Origin: Hydractinia symbiolongicarpus
Taxonomy: Eukaryota > Cnidaria > Hydrozoa > Anthoathecata > Hydractiniidae
Direction of reading: 5' to 3'
DNA length: 64,000 nt
NCBI RefSeq assembly: GCF_029227915.1
Contig: NC_079884.1
Location: forward strand, 9,982,001-10,046,000
Shown here: piece by piece, positions 33,691 through 45,998 of the stretch
Numbering within the stretch: the first letter of the stretch is position 1
Layout of the letters: the number at the start of each line of letters is the position of its first letter
Position numbers and translations under genes: made by a program
The notes under the pieces: generated by a model
What the model saw: the letters and a program-made list of their open reading frames with translations, nothing else
Databases searched by the model: none
What the model was told of the DNA's origin: nothing

Positions 33691-36214
33691 GTAACTCAAA
33701 TAAAAGCTTTAATAGCAGTACCAATAGGAAGTAAAGAGGTCATCTTGGGTAAAAATTTCAATAAGACATAAAAGGAACGATATTGACAACAATAATAACA
33801 ACTTTAATTGCCTGTGACTTTACCCATGCAATAATTTATAACAAAGCAGCCGTCACGGTAAATCTAAATTAGCATGTGCAATAAAATTCCCAACAAATAA
33901 AAACACTTTATTTTGTCGCTTGATTTGTTCTAACCAATTAAAATCGTAAAAAAAACTTTTATAAAATACAGAACATTTTAGGTATTATAGACGCTTTTAA
34001 AAAAAAATTGGAAAAAATATAATCGATTTTGCCTGTTACAGATAGACAGACACAGTTATCATATTACTATATAGGATTTCAAAAAGTTATTAAAAAAGAA
34101 GATATTAAAAATTTAAAATGGTAACATAACAATGTTTGTTACGACGCTTTACAAAATATCCCATAAAATATTCTACAAGTCATGCTTGGTTCAAACAAAA
34201 ACCTTGATACTGAAAAACAAATAAAGAGTTTTTTGTGAAAAATTTGTAAACTCTTTAAAAACAAGTTCAGCACTGAAGTGAACTAACAACTAACCAAAAC
34301 GTATTTTGGTTTAAAAAAAGTTGGGCAGGTATGAAATACTTTGAAATTTAACATGTACGAGGTTTTGGAAGTAATAGACATTGATACTTCGAGGAAAAGT
34401 CTTTATGAATGCTTTAGTCAGTTTAATGGCAGCTCACAGTCACTGGGTTATAAATATTTACCCCAGACTTTGATTTTTAAGCTTGCTTTTCTTGCCTATG
34501 ATAACTTCTGCGCTAGTTTTTAACACAGTTTAGTAGATGACTTGACATTTTCTTTGTGTATTCGACAAATTCAAAAATATATTTTTTATTCACGAACAAC
34601 AAATATACAGCTAAGCTTTTCGGAATTTTTTGTTACGCATAAGCGAGATAACCTTCTTAAAATACAAAAATAAATAATATATTGATTATTTATTATTTAT
34701 TTTATATTTTTAAGAAGATAATAATCTTGCACATGATATCTTATTGATGGAGTACTTCTGAAAGGCTTAACAATATACTTTCAAAGATGTCATAATAAAA
34801 ACATATATTTTTAGACAACAAGAAAAGGCGATTGTTTTTCATGAAAACTTAGATTAGATAGTTTTTATCATCCAGTTACAGTAGAACTGAGAGGCGTAGT
34901 CTGATAATAATCGCTAAAATTATTTCAAAAATCGGAAAGTAGATATAAAGTAGGGATCACAGCAATACAAACAGGAACCTAGAACACCGCATCACATGAT
35001 AGTCTTCTAACAACGCACGATTTCTTAAGAATAATAATAAGAAGAAAGTTGAAGTGCAAAAAATTAGAAAAACTATACTACAGTAATATCTTTTTTGCAG
35101 TTCGTTGTGCTCAAAAAATTTGTATACATTTATTTATTTTACGAATATTCATAGGATGTTCTTTAGTAATAATAACACGAGTGTTTACTGTTTCTTTAAC
35201 TGGAGGTTTTGCAACATAATCCTGTTTTTAGACTTCTTTTTTGTGTTAAGTATCAAAATGGATGCTTCGGACGTAGCCATCAGCTTTTGAAAGAGAAAAG
35301 CTGCTTTAGAGATCTGGCATAGTTACATGTAAGAGGAGAAATATTTAAGATGTTAATATAAGCCGTTTTTGCGTGGTCTAGCGTGATGTCGTTCTGATTT
35401 AGGTGAAAATTTACTGTGTTTATGTGAAAAAAATCATTTTTTTAAAAATCCAAGAATATTTTCAATATAAAAGATTCTTAGTCTGTTTTTTTAAGACGTT
35501 TTTTGTTGTGATGGCTGAAACATGTTTATTGATTTATTAGAGCGGACTATGCCAGTGGATCTGGTTATTAAAATCAACACAGTCATCATGAACTTTTTGT
35601 TCGCCTCTGCTTTTAATGCCAAACTGAAAGTTTGTGACTGCAACATTGCTCCAAAATCTTTTTTCCCCTTTTTTTATGGTCCAGCTGATCTTACGAAAAA
35701 AGAGAAAAGCTCTATTTTTTTAACTACTACCAAAATGGGGAATGTACACTATGTATATTAAATATTTTTAAAAAAAATCTTTCAAGAACATGGGAACACG
35801 TAAAACCTTTATTTTAATTTGAAAGATTTATTTTTTTATGATGTTATTAATAAAGAGAATATTATGTTGTTAAATTTTTTTCTTTCTTTTCTTAATTTGT
35901 GCTTTTATTTTGTGTTGGTCTTGTTTTTTATTTTGTAGACACGCAATAAACTGTCTCATGTAGCTTATCAAAAAATATTACAAAAAGTTTTAATAAAAAC
36001 AAACTATATTTAAGCGCGTACGGTGAAAAACATGCGAGGTATTTTTCAATTTTTTTATTCTTATTTGTCCATGCTAGTCATATCAATCAAAGCGAGACTT
36101 CAGCGGATTAATGTAGATAAATTTTCGTAGGAAGAAAATTTTGATTTAAGTTTGTTTTGAATAGTGTTGTTTTCAATACATATCGTTCTTGAAAAATGAA
36201 AAATTTGCAAATAT
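33691..36214. other. No gene seen; AT-rich with a long palindrome
   Basis: Only short frames. GACAGACACAGTTATCATAT followed by TACTATATAGG (34043-34076) is an end of the dispersed element also seen at 7410, 61139, 61450 and 63075. Confidence 0.5.
34653..34717. repeat. AT-rich palindrome
   Basis: CTTCTTAAAATACAAAAATA at the left and TATTTTATATTTTTAAGAAG at the right are near reverse complements around a TATATTGATTATT centre, giving a ~30-bp stem. Confidence 0.75.
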
Positions 36215-36420
36215 AACATGACACAGTGAGGTCTATCCTGCTAGGTAGGGCGAATCCTACCTCCTTTCACTAGTATGCAACTAGCAAAAGAAGTTAGAAA
36301 GGGAGTACGTTAGGGAGCTAGAGAAGGGACGACTCATCCCAACACCTGCATCACTTTAGATAGAGTTTCCCGAAAGCAATGAACCCTGATACACTTGTAT
36401 ATGGCACGGAATAATAATAA
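36215..36420 (+). repeat. SINE-like element with AATAATAATAA tail
   Basis: A GC-richer 200-bp block, GAGGTCTATCCTGCTAGGTA through TGTATATGGCACGGAATAAT, ends in AAT repeats like the family-2 SINE. No second copy was found in this window, and the tRNA boxes are not clear. Confidence 0.4.
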
Positions 36421-37440
36421 AAGCCTTTTGCTCAAGTTTCTATTTGAGACATAAAACATAAAATCTTCTTCAAATGTGTTGCAACTGAATACCGAGAAAT
36501 ACAGGATTTTCAAGCTATCGCTACCATAATACCATTTTTTAAGAATGTCAGATCATCTTTTACGTTCAAGATTGAGTTTTCCTGATAGTCGGAGAAATCG
36601 AAAAATATCTGGATAGTTTCGTGACAAAATAATACAGATCCAAATTCAATCTGTTACAAAAATTAAATTATCGCCAACTTAAATCCACACCAAATTTTTG
36701 TCTTGAAATGATTTAGGAACTGCAGTACGATAGGAATGGTTGATTAAAATTTTTCTTTTTTTTTTCTTTTTTCTTTTCTTTTTATTCTGATTTTTTCTTA
36801 TTTAAATTTTTTTATTTTTTTTTATTTACAGTAGTTTCGTTAGTGGAGTCATCATGTTTTATAAAAGTTTTGAAGTAAAATGAATGTATTAAAACTTTCT
36901 GGTAAATATGATGGGTTATTAAAGTAATCGTTATGAATGTATTTTGACGGTTGTTGAAAAAACATAGGTTTATATATATATAAAAAAGTCGCTTTTAAGA
37001 TAAAAATAACAGGATTGAATGCTTATACTGCGTGTTTTGTAGAACTTTGTGTACATTTTGTATGAAAAAGTAGCGTGCAATATGCCGCCGTCTTCTTCAC
37101 TCCCCTATATCAAAGCATTATGCTCAATCTCTTCCTCCTCCCCCCTCACCCTCTCTTCCCCTCTAACTAAATTCGCTTTCAATTTTGAAAGATTTGGAGG
37201 ATTTAATTTGAGTTTCAACGATCAGTCAGTTTTCCAACATCGCTTCTACGGTCTCCTTGCCTTCTTTTACAATGGCACGAAGGACGGAAAGACAGGAAAA
37301 TAGAAGAATTTATCAACTCTATTCCGTGCCAATGTGAGACCTTAGCAAGTAACAAAATTTAATTTACTAAATTTTGCTACAGTTTGATGTGGTTGTAATT
37401 AAGTGAAATTTGATTGGTTTTAATTATATTTTAGTAAAAA
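36421..37440. other. No gene seen; pyrimidine-rich tract
   Basis: 36748-36832 is a nearly pure T/C run. 37049-37300 holds an 84-codon frame with a CTCTTCCTCCTCCCCCCTCA tract but no recognisable protein. It is the likely upstream region of the alpha2-delta gene. Confidence 0.45.
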
Positions 37441-40400
37441 ATGCTCTTCCACATTTTCATTTTGTTGGAGATGTTTTCATTTGTCCACTTGATACGAGCT
37501 GGTCTGGTATTGGACGAAGTAAAAGCTTTAGCCAATCATATTGGAGATAAAACGAAAATGTTAATGAAGACAACCACAAAGTATGAAGAATTAGAACGTG
37601 AATATGAAATTTTATTAAAAAGTAATACCTTAAGAATTAAAACATTAAATGTTTCGAAAGTTAGCGAGGAGTTTAGTACAAACATAAAGAAATTGCTCAT
37701 GACGCATATAAATAGTGTCATGGAAATAAAAAACAAAGCCGAAGAGCTGAATAATAATTTTATATACGACAAAAACATACAACCATTTAATTACTACAAT
37801 CGAAAGAACGATCCAGAAAATTTCGTTCAATGGGAACATACATTTTCAAAAACAAGAAAAGTTAATATTAACAGAAGTTATGTTCAAGTACCAACCGATA
37901 TTTACAAGTACCATAAATATATACTAAACGATGCAAAATGGTCCGAAGGCATTGACGATGTTTTCAGAAAGAATTTAAAAAATATCCCTTCGTTGTTATG
38001 GCAATATTTTGGCAGTGAGCATGGAATGTTTAGATCCTTTCCTGGAAAAAAGTATGTTTTATACTATAGTTATTTTTTAATATAATTTTCACGTCAATAT
38101 GACTTTCTGTGCACCGTAATCTTCCGCTTAGAGAATATAAACAATATACAAAATGTTGAGGAAATCCATTCCAAAAAAAGAAATTTGCACATTAAAGAGA
38201 AGAATATAATAATAAAACAAAATTTCTAAAAGATCTATAAAATTCATTATAAGCCATTATAATACCCTATATTTATCGCCCTGTTTGACATAAACGTGCG
38301 CGCTTCTACAAAAATCCTCATTTTTTTGCAAAATTTTGTAAACATAGCCAAGTCATCTATAACATCTATTTTTAAACTGTTTCTTTTTTTCAGCGAAAAA
38401 AGAGAAATTGATTTATATGATTGTCGAAGAAGGTTGTGGTACAACCAAGCCATCAACTCACCCAAAGATATTGTTGTCATTGTCGATTTGAGCGGCTCCA
38501 TGACTGGAAGCCATTTCGATATTGCAAAAGTAACTATTAAGTCAATTATAAACACTTTGCAACAAAACGATTTCTTTAATGTTATTTATTTCTTGGATGG
38601 CAAAGTTAATTTGATTCGACCGTGCTGGAAACTTTTACAGCAAGCAACTTCACAGAATAAAGAGGCTCTCAAGTCCGCTGTTGATCGTTTAAAACGTCCA
38701 AGTGGTGTTTCCAACGTCAATGAAGCTTTCTACACTGCTTTTAAGGTATTAGAAGAAAGCAGAAACAGTGATTTGACTTCTACTCGGTGTACCCAGGCTA
38801 TTATGATTGTAACAGACGAAATTGAACGCAGTGATGAAACGAAGAAGACTTTACAACGATTAAACGCTAAGAGAGATATTGTAATATTTTCTTATATTGT
38901 TGGCACTGGTGGCAAAACTGCAGAAGAAGTAAAAAGAATTGCATGTGCAAATGGAGGATCATTCTATCACTTTCCTACAGTAGGTAAGTGGGTTAGTCTG
39001 TCTGTAAACAAATAAATAATCAGGAATCTGTTAATAAAATTAGATGACGGATAATTTACTGACAACCCCTTTATACAATAGTCATGTTCATATAATGGTG
39101 CAACATGCTACCTATCCATTACAGTAATACGATAACTGTGTGCGTTTGTGTCTGTGATAAACAAAGTCGATTATATTTTCTAAGCTTTTGCAAGCGTCTA
39201 TAAAACATTCCCTAAAAATTACGTGCTGTATTTTATAAAACTTTTATTTACATTCTTGATTGGTTCATAAAAATTATGATATAGCATAGTGATTTGATTG
39301 GTAGAAATTGTTTTTTACGCTATTTTAACCCATTTGGCCCGGAATTCTTCAAAAATATTATGAACCGTGGGATAACTTTTTATGGGCTTTTCAAAATTTA
39401 ATTAAGTTTGGCACACCCATAGCACGTCATAAAAAAAAGAATGGTAGTAATAAATTCTGCTTATGTCAGGACTTTTTCTGTGACGACATCAGAAACCTCA
39501 TGTTAATCCACAATACCACTGCTTAAAATTCAATTACTTTGTTAGTTCTAGGGCGAATTTCGAAATTCTCTTTAAAATTAGGAAATTGGATTAATCACGT
39601 GTCCAAAACTTATAGGACTCAATAAAGTTGTGTCGGCCAATATCCACACACGGAAAATGTTCCGCGGACAGACCGGATAATGATAAAAATTTGTTCCATC
39701 CATTTCGACGTTGCTGGGACAATAATAACAACATAGTATGGGTGAAAACATTGTGCTACTTCTAGTTCTTCTAATTATAAAATCGTCAACTGCAAGTAAC
39801 ACATTCATATAAGCGTAAACATAAGATGTGGGTAAGAAAAATATATTTGGAAAAAAAGGCGAATATTATCAATTAATTCGAAAACTTCCAATTTAAAAAC
39901 AGTCGTATTTGGTTTTATCAACTTAAATAAAACAAACAGTAAAGCTTAATTCATTTAGCGGCTGTAACAACTAGAAATAGTTTTGCACTATTTATCATAA
40001 AGAATTGAACAAAAAAATGTTAAAATTTTTGTACGAACTTTGATTAGCTTCGCACACAAAGATAGCTAGGGATTATAACCACAATTCTAGAAGAATGTGA
40101 AACTTTAGATTCGACTCCCTCGTCTCGCTCTTTAATCTCAGTCTGAATTTGAGGTGCTTTGGAATCTTTTTAATCCAATTGAAGACAAACCATTTTACGA
40201 TAAGAACCACATCACATAAGAATTACAGGTTTTAACAACTGGTATTTTATAATAGCGATCTTACATATAAAAAGATTTCATGTAATTTAAAAGTAAAAAA
40301 AGGTTTTGAATCCCTTACAATCTTTGACAAAAAAAACAGCATCCATTTGTCCATCCATTTAGGGAAGTAAACAAAACCTTCATGCATCTACCATCTATTA

Positions 40401-42952
40401 TTGCCAGATGCATTGATCATGGGAGTATTTGAGTTCCCGTTGCTGTTAAAATCTCTTTAAGTTTCACTACCATCTATATGTTTTGTGAGATATGATAAAA
40501 TGGGAATTATGCTTATTCCCTGGTTATTGTAAGGTTAAGTGTAGAGTTATTGTTATTATGCATAATAACTGGTTTTTATGCATAATTCTCGAATTTTTCA
40601 CAATCCTCGTAGCATACACATGATGGCGCGACAGTTGACTCTCCTTAATTTGAATTCCTACGGGCAAAAATTTTTATTCGAATTATAGAAAGTCTCTGTA
40701 ATTCGAACTTTTAGCTTCAGAGAGTGAAAATTCGAAATGCAGAGAGAAATTACGTTAATTCCAAAATCGAGAAAACATAATTCAAGTTTCATTCAATTTT
40801 ATTTTTATAGTTTACACAAAGAAGAAACTCTATTTGAAAAACACTCTAAAAAACACTCTATAATTCGAATTAGGGAGAGAATCGTGCTGAAAGGACTAAA
40901 AAACTGTTCGAATTATAGAAAGTTTCGAATTAGAGAGATTCGAGTTAGAGGGAGTGAGCTGTAAAAAATCTTTTTTTAGGTAACGTCTGGAATGGTGTTT
41001 TGCAGTATCAGAAAGTCATGAGCAAGCCGATAGCACAAGAAGAAAAAGAAAATATTATATTTACTCCGTTATACTTAGACAGTGGAGATCTGGGTATGAT
41101 GGCCACAATATCAGCACCCGTGTTTGGCAAAGTAGATAATTCTTCACAGAGAAAATTGCTAGGAGTTGCTGGAGTTGACATTCGAGTTACATTACTTGAG
41201 CAACAATACCCGATAACTAAATTGGGTGTTTTTGGGCACGCTTTTGCGATTAATAATAATGGTTTATTTCTAATTCATCCAAAGTTTCAGGACCAGACGG
41301 GATATTTACCTGATCCAGCAACAGTGTTTTTAAATGAAGTGGAGCACACAGTAGTTAAGGAAGCTTCTATCAGCCTTACATCTAATATGATTGATGAGAG
41401 GACGGGGTGTATGGACGCTGAATTAGATTGGCTTTATCTAAAAACATCTAATACGCGGGTGGTGCGTTTAAATATGACTTACTGTTATCAACCGATAACT
41501 GGAACACCCTTTCGTACTGGTGTTAGTATTCCTTTCTCTAATCAAAAAGTGCTATCCGTGTCTAAGCTAAAATACAAGACTTCTTTCAAATCAGGAGTAG
41601 ATGGACTAAATACAACTACAAAGAATAAATATATTGAAATTGCGGCATGGATGTTTTGCGATATTCCAGCCAAAGAACAAGAAAATGAACCGGCATCGTT
41701 CAAGTTTTATCCAAAAGCTGAGGAATTACAAAGATATCTAACCATTCAAAACAAGTACACTAGCAACTGTGACGAAGAAATGTTGTCAAATTTATTATTG
41801 TCATCTTCTGTAGTATCCAACTTTACCGAAAAAGAGTGGTCTATAGATAAACTACAACAAAATCACGTTACAAATGTGTACATTATTACTTCGTCAGGTT
41901 ATGTCACTGCTTTGACAGCCTCAGTTGATCAAGACATTTCAATTAATCGCAACTTCCTTGCGGATGAATTATATGCGCGGCCAGCATCTTTTGCCTCAAC
42001 CAACAGAAAAAGACGATTAATATTTTCAGTACCAATAAAAGAAATTAATAAATTTACAAATAGGATGCACAATGCTTTTCCTGTTAGTGTTTCTCTAAGT
42101 TCTGCTATGTATATATCCAATGATGACGTTATAGTAGGAGTAACGGGTATGACAATATCAAGTGATTACTTGTTAAGTCTTTTAGATGGACGGTTCCAAA
42201 ACAGTACTGATTCTGCTACGTACTGTCAGAACTTATTTAAATGTTATTTGATAGATGAAAATGGTTACGTAGTAATCAGTAACCAACGCAATGACGACTT
42301 GGGTGTTTTCTTTGGTTTTGTAAATGGCTTGCTTATGAGAAAATTTGTTTCGCTTGGTATATATAGTACGAATTATTATGATGATACTCAAGCTAAATGC
42401 GAGCAAAGAACATACACTGCTACCTCTTCTGCAAACAGAGAATCGTCAATACAGCTATTTCTGAATGCTTTTATTCGTATCCTCAATATGGTTGTGCCCT
42501 TTTTCATTCAACAAACGCCAGCAAAAGAGTTTGAAGTTATTACTAAAAATATTAGCTGTACAAAACGAATTGTTATTTACAAACGAACTGAATACAAACA
42601 AAACTATTCAGGTTATTTCGAGTGCTCAAACCAATGCCATTCACATTTTGCATTTGTTTCCTTAATGGAAACAAACATTGCACTCGTTACCATTAGCAAC
42701 AATTGTTCCCTTCCATGTTTAGATTACGTACTGAGTAACGAGCCAATCAAGTTGGATTATTCAGATGAGTGTCCTGGCCGATCACTTCAGTTTCGAAAAT
42801 CGCTTTCTCTGTGTCACCGTCTGCGTTCAGATAATGTTGAATGTTCTAGTGACAAATACAATGAGAAATCAACTGAATTGAAATCTTATTTGACTGTTAT
42901 TCTTTCATTTCTTGTGTTTTTTGTCTTAGTTATTTTTATAACATGTTTCTGA
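37441..42952 (+). CDS. Voltage-gated calcium channel alpha2-delta subunit, three coding exons
   Basis: Exons 37441-38051, 38394-38983 and 40980-42952 join in phase to 3174 nt (1057 residues), normal for CACNA2D proteins. Order: signal peptide (MLFHIFILLEMFSFVHLIRA); VWA N-terminal domain with NINRSYVQVPTDIY and LLWQYFGSEHGMFRSFPGK (~150-205); VWA domain starting SPKDIVVIVDLSGSM, with MIDAS DLSGS at 235-239 and a later acidic TDE; Cache domain with ISAPVFG, LLGVAGVDIRV and HAFAINNNGLFLIHP (~440-510); VGCC-alpha2-type region; cysteine-rich delta part; and a C-terminal hydrophobic segment (LTVILSFLVFFVLVIFITCF) with no cytoplasmic tail, so a TM or GPI signal. Family role: extracellular subunit that raises surface density of Cav1/Cav2 channels. 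The intact MIDAS argues for trafficking function. CACHD1 is a less likely alternative. Confidence 0.94.
39325..39620 (+). mobile_element. Truncated copy of the piggyBac-like element at 57036-57788
   Basis: TTTAACCCATTTGGCCCGGA resembles the TTAACCCTATTCGGTCCGGG end. Then TTTGGCACACCCATAGCACG, TTCTGTGACGACATCAGAA and TCTAGGGCGAATTTCGAA follow in the same order as in the complete element. The right end is missing or too decayed. It lies in intron 2 of the alpha2-delta gene. Confidence 0.7.
40631..40962. mobile_element. Pogo-type MITE in alpha2-delta intron 2
   Basis: The left end ACAGTTGACTCTCCTTAATT and the right end GAGTTAGAGGGAGTGAGCTG (then TGTA) are inverted. Inside, TTCGAATTATAGAAAGT and AATTCGAATTAGGGAGAG recur. 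It ends 18 bp before exon 3, so it directly abuts that exon's polypyrimidine tract. Confidence 0.7.
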
Positions 42953-43938
42953 ATAAATTTTTTCGATAATTAAGAATTTTTTTGGTTACATCAAAGTGTG
43001 TCCAAGGACGAAGCCAGGGGACAGCTGGGCATGCCCCTTTTTCAAGGTGTGGTTAGCTCTTTGTCTTCCTTTCCTCCTCTCAATATTTTTTGACAAATGC
43101 TGTAACAAGCCTTGGAAAGAAAATGCATTATAAAAAACACAATGAAAAAATTTGAAATTTAAATACCGAGGTATTAATAGAGGTATTAAATTTCCAAAAC
43201 ATTTTAAGACGCCACCAACTATAGTGGGCCTCCTTAATTACTATATTAGCCTTTCACTCTGAAAAGCCTTTGCCTGTCCTGTCACAATGAAGGAGAACCA
43301 ATAAAAAATAATTAAAATATTTAACTATAATATACTGTTTTAATAAAAGAAAATTTGGTGGAAAGAAAATGTTTGTTTTTCCCGTCCGAATGGTGGTCTT
43401 GTTCGATATCTGTCCAAATATTTTCTTTTCTTGTTAATTTCCTAACAAAAATCTTTTTGTGGCTTGGAGAAATAGAGAGAAAAAATCCGTATAGACAGCT
43501 TTTGCTCATATAAAAGTAAGTCTAACTGAAACTACATAAACAATAAAAAACATACAAGTGCGCAAGTAAAAAAGTTAGTAAAATGAAAATGACATCAATG
43601 ACGTAATAACGTTTTCAATTATATTTTTGATTTTATCCTATCTTATTCTATCCTAATCCTATCCGCCACATTCAAAAAATATTTTTATTTACAACTTTTG
43701 TGACGTAAAGGTTTTCGGAAAGCAAGCATGAAAATTTACAATCCCTCAAAAAGTATTTTGAGGCAAGGTGGTACTTTTTCAAGCTTGCCCCCACAAGTAG
43801 GCTATAGGCTATTTCTATACTCACGCAATTAGAGCTTGTCAATATATACAGTGGACTTAAGACTAGTTAGGAACTGTCAAAATGTGTCAATTACTGCTTA
43901 CATAACCTACGCATCTGAAAAGGTAGCTATTCTGCATC
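42953..43938. other. Intergenic; no gene seen
   Basis: 3' flank of alpha2-delta. 42998-43060 resembles a decayed interspersed repeat. The short minus-strand frame at 43321-43509 is not recognised. Confidence 0.5.
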
Positions 43939-43996
43939 CAACCTGGTTCCCAACAGTTTAGGGGCCATAAAACCCTGGGAACGAATTGTTCCGCAG
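43939..43996. mobile_element. CCAACCTCG-family inverted element
   Basis: CCAACCTGGTTCCCAACAGT opens and CCCTGGGAACGAATTGTTCC closes. The arms are inverted (GGTTCCCA against TGGGAACG). Confidence 0.6.
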
Positions 43997-44123
43997 CCTA
44001 CCAGGTGCAGAGAATCTGATGCTTTTCGCAGTTTTGCAAAATAGTAGAAGTATTATCGAATACATCTGCGTGCTTTAAAAAATAGCAGAATGAAGTCAAT
44101 TTTAAACCTTGAAATGATGTCAG

Positions 44124-45998
44124 CTATTCAGAATCAGATGCCGTATCATAATCTCTTATTTTTGTCCCCCATTCAACCGTTATATTCGGTACACTTCTTA
44201 TTGCTAGTTTAAATGTATTTCTTGCGACTTCCTCTGATTGCTGCTCTATCGTGTGAACCCAATAGTAACCTGAATTTTTGTTGTAATCATCTATTTTCGA
44301 AGTCATCATCCTTCCACAACAACCAACACAGGGTCGTTTCTTTCCATAGATTCGGAAAGTGTATTTCTTTTCGTCTGTCTTCCGTAAATGGTCGGCAACA
44401 TCACATAACCATTCTTCAGCATGCCTGTATTTACAAGCGTGGTGACCTAATGCCAAAAGATATACACCATTATCTTGACACTGAAAACTTGTTTGGCTAC
44501 GGCGTTCACGTAATACAGTTAGTACGATTGGAAGTTGGCTTAAAAGCATGATCCAGCGTTCTACGATTAATTTTTTCACTTTTTTGCTGTAACGCGTGGC
44601 GCGGTGCAAATTTTCTGGTATATTAGCAGCGTAATTCTTTTGAATGATTTCCCTTAACGTAGTTCCAGAATCTCGCCATTCTTGCAGTTTTTGCGTGATA
44701 GCACTGACAACATTTTCAGTGATAGGATTAAATGAAATAAAGAAACCTTGGAAAGAATCAGCTACCGTTTGGACCTGCATCACTTGAACCTCTGTTAAAC
44801 TCTCAATGTTACACACATATTTCCAATAATAGAACAGCTGAGTGGATATGTAGCGAAGCATTTGTTTAGCTTTATTCACACGAGTTTTATATCTTAAACA
44901 CTCGCTTCCTGGGTAACATTTAGCCTGACGACCTGAAGAACATTTCCATGAAGATGTTGTCACAGCTTTAGTCCATTCTCTTTTAGTCTGCTCATCCTTC
45001 AGATTGATTTCGGAGAGATGTGTTTGAAATATGCGCATTGTAAAGATAAAGGCTCTACGTTGATAATCGCTGTAGTCTCTCGTGTTAACATACTTTAAAA
45101 GAAATAACACCAGATCGTAGCTTTTGTTTTCGATCACGTAGTATAACGCCGAGAGCTGTGAATTATGTGAGTAATTATCAGGACGCAACTGGTACTTTGT
45201 AAACAAGTCTTTGAATTGATCTTCACTGACATCCCTGTTAATTCTATAACGAGCGAGGACAGTCAGTACATCCTCGCCATTGGCATCTATGCTATCTTTT
45301 AAATCGTTTTCAAAGTATTCAGAACCTAAAATAGTTTTTATTTTATCAAACACAAAATGTATCATCTTAATCGACGAATACCGAATTGCATATAAAAAAA
45401 TACTGTTAAAGTTTTCTTGCTTGAATAGTTCAACATCAACAAGGAGTTTAGTCATCTTCCTGCATTTAACAAAAGGTGGAGATCCTCTTAAGAAACCTTT
45501 CACAAATTCTTTCATTTTTTCATAATCTCTCTGGAAATATTGATCATCCCATCGCTCTTCCCGTAAATAATAAGCATACATGCGTTCATATAATACGGCT
45601 GCAGCATGTACATGGCTGCCCTCTATTGCGTCATTTAAGGCAGACTTACTGTTTTCATATCTAGGTATCAACTTCAGCTCTTCCAGAAGGTACTCAATGA
45701 CTTGGCAATCTGGATTAGTTATTGCAACCGTTAAAATATCATTACCATCAGTATTTCTTTTCTCTACCTTCTCCTTATTAAACTGGGCAACAGACATTAA
45801 ATGTTTCACTTCCCCTAAAGATGCATATCTTGCAGCTACGTAAAATACGTTTTCCGAATTCCACTTAAAATGTTTAAAAATATCGGAAAATTTATTATTA
45901 CGAAGCATTTCAGAAAACGTTACGTTGCCTTTGTTTCTTCTTGTTCTTCCTCGATATTTATGCCACTTTAAATCGAAGCAAATTTGATGGGAATCCAT
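44124..45998 (-). CDS. Ankyrin-like repeat protein with C-terminal deaminase-like HAE/PCxxC motif
   Basis: 624 residues, no intron, ATG at 45998-45996. N-terminal ~45-330 holds degenerate ankyrin-like repeats (ENVFYVAARYASLGEVKHLM, TDGNDILTVAITNPDCQVIE, ANGEDVLTVLARYR, SALYYVIENKSYDLVLFLLK). The middle has a cysteine cluster (WKCSSGRQAKCYPGSECL) and helical, Trp/Tyr-rich segments. The C-terminus reads NGVYLLALGHHACKYRHAEE, then PCVGCCGRM after a strand-like YTFRIYGKKR. H526-A-E528 and P556-C557-x-x-C560, 28 residues apart, match the zinc and proton-shuttle signature of the cytidine-deaminase fold: His and two Cys bind zinc, and Glu is catalytic. The order strand, HAE helix, strand, PCxxC helix also fits. 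I infer a nucleic-acid or nucleotide deaminase, perhaps in innate immunity. The subfamily is not identified, and the ankyrin part could be another alpha-solenoid. Confidence 0.72.
   Translation of the reverse strand: MDSHQICFDLKWHKYRGRTRRNKGNVTFSEMLRNNKFSDIFKHFKWNSENVFYVAARYASLGEVKHLMSVAQFNKEKVEKRNTDGNDILTVAITNPDCQVIEYLLEELKLIPRYENSKSALNDAIEGSHVHAAAVLYERMYAYYLREERWDDQYFQRDYEKMKEFVKGFLRGSPPFVKCRKMTKLLVDVELFKQENFNSIFLYAIRYSSIKMIHFVFDKIKTILGSEYFENDLKDSIDANGEDVLTVLARYRINRDVSEDQFKDLFTKYQLRPDNYSHNSQLSALYYVIENKSYDLVLFLLKYVNTRDYSDYQRRAFIFTMRIFQTHLSEINLKDEQTKREWTKAVTTSSWKCSSGRQAKCYPGSECLRYKTRVNKAKQMLRYISTQLFYYWKYVCNIESLTEVQVMQVQTVADSFQGFFISFNPITENVVSAITQKLQEWRDSGTTLREIIQKNYAANIPENLHRATRYSKKVKKLIVERWIMLLSQLPIVLTVLRERRSQTSFQCQDNGVYLLALGHHACKYRHAEEWLCDVADHLRKTDEKKYTFRIYGKKRPCVGCCGRMMTSKIDDYNKNSGYYWVHTIEQQSEEVARNTFKLAIRSVPNITVEWGTKIRDYDTASDSE

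Noticed and set aside
45280-45843. Plus-strand frames of 62-87 codons
   Set aside because: Antisense shadows of the 624-residue minus-strand gene.
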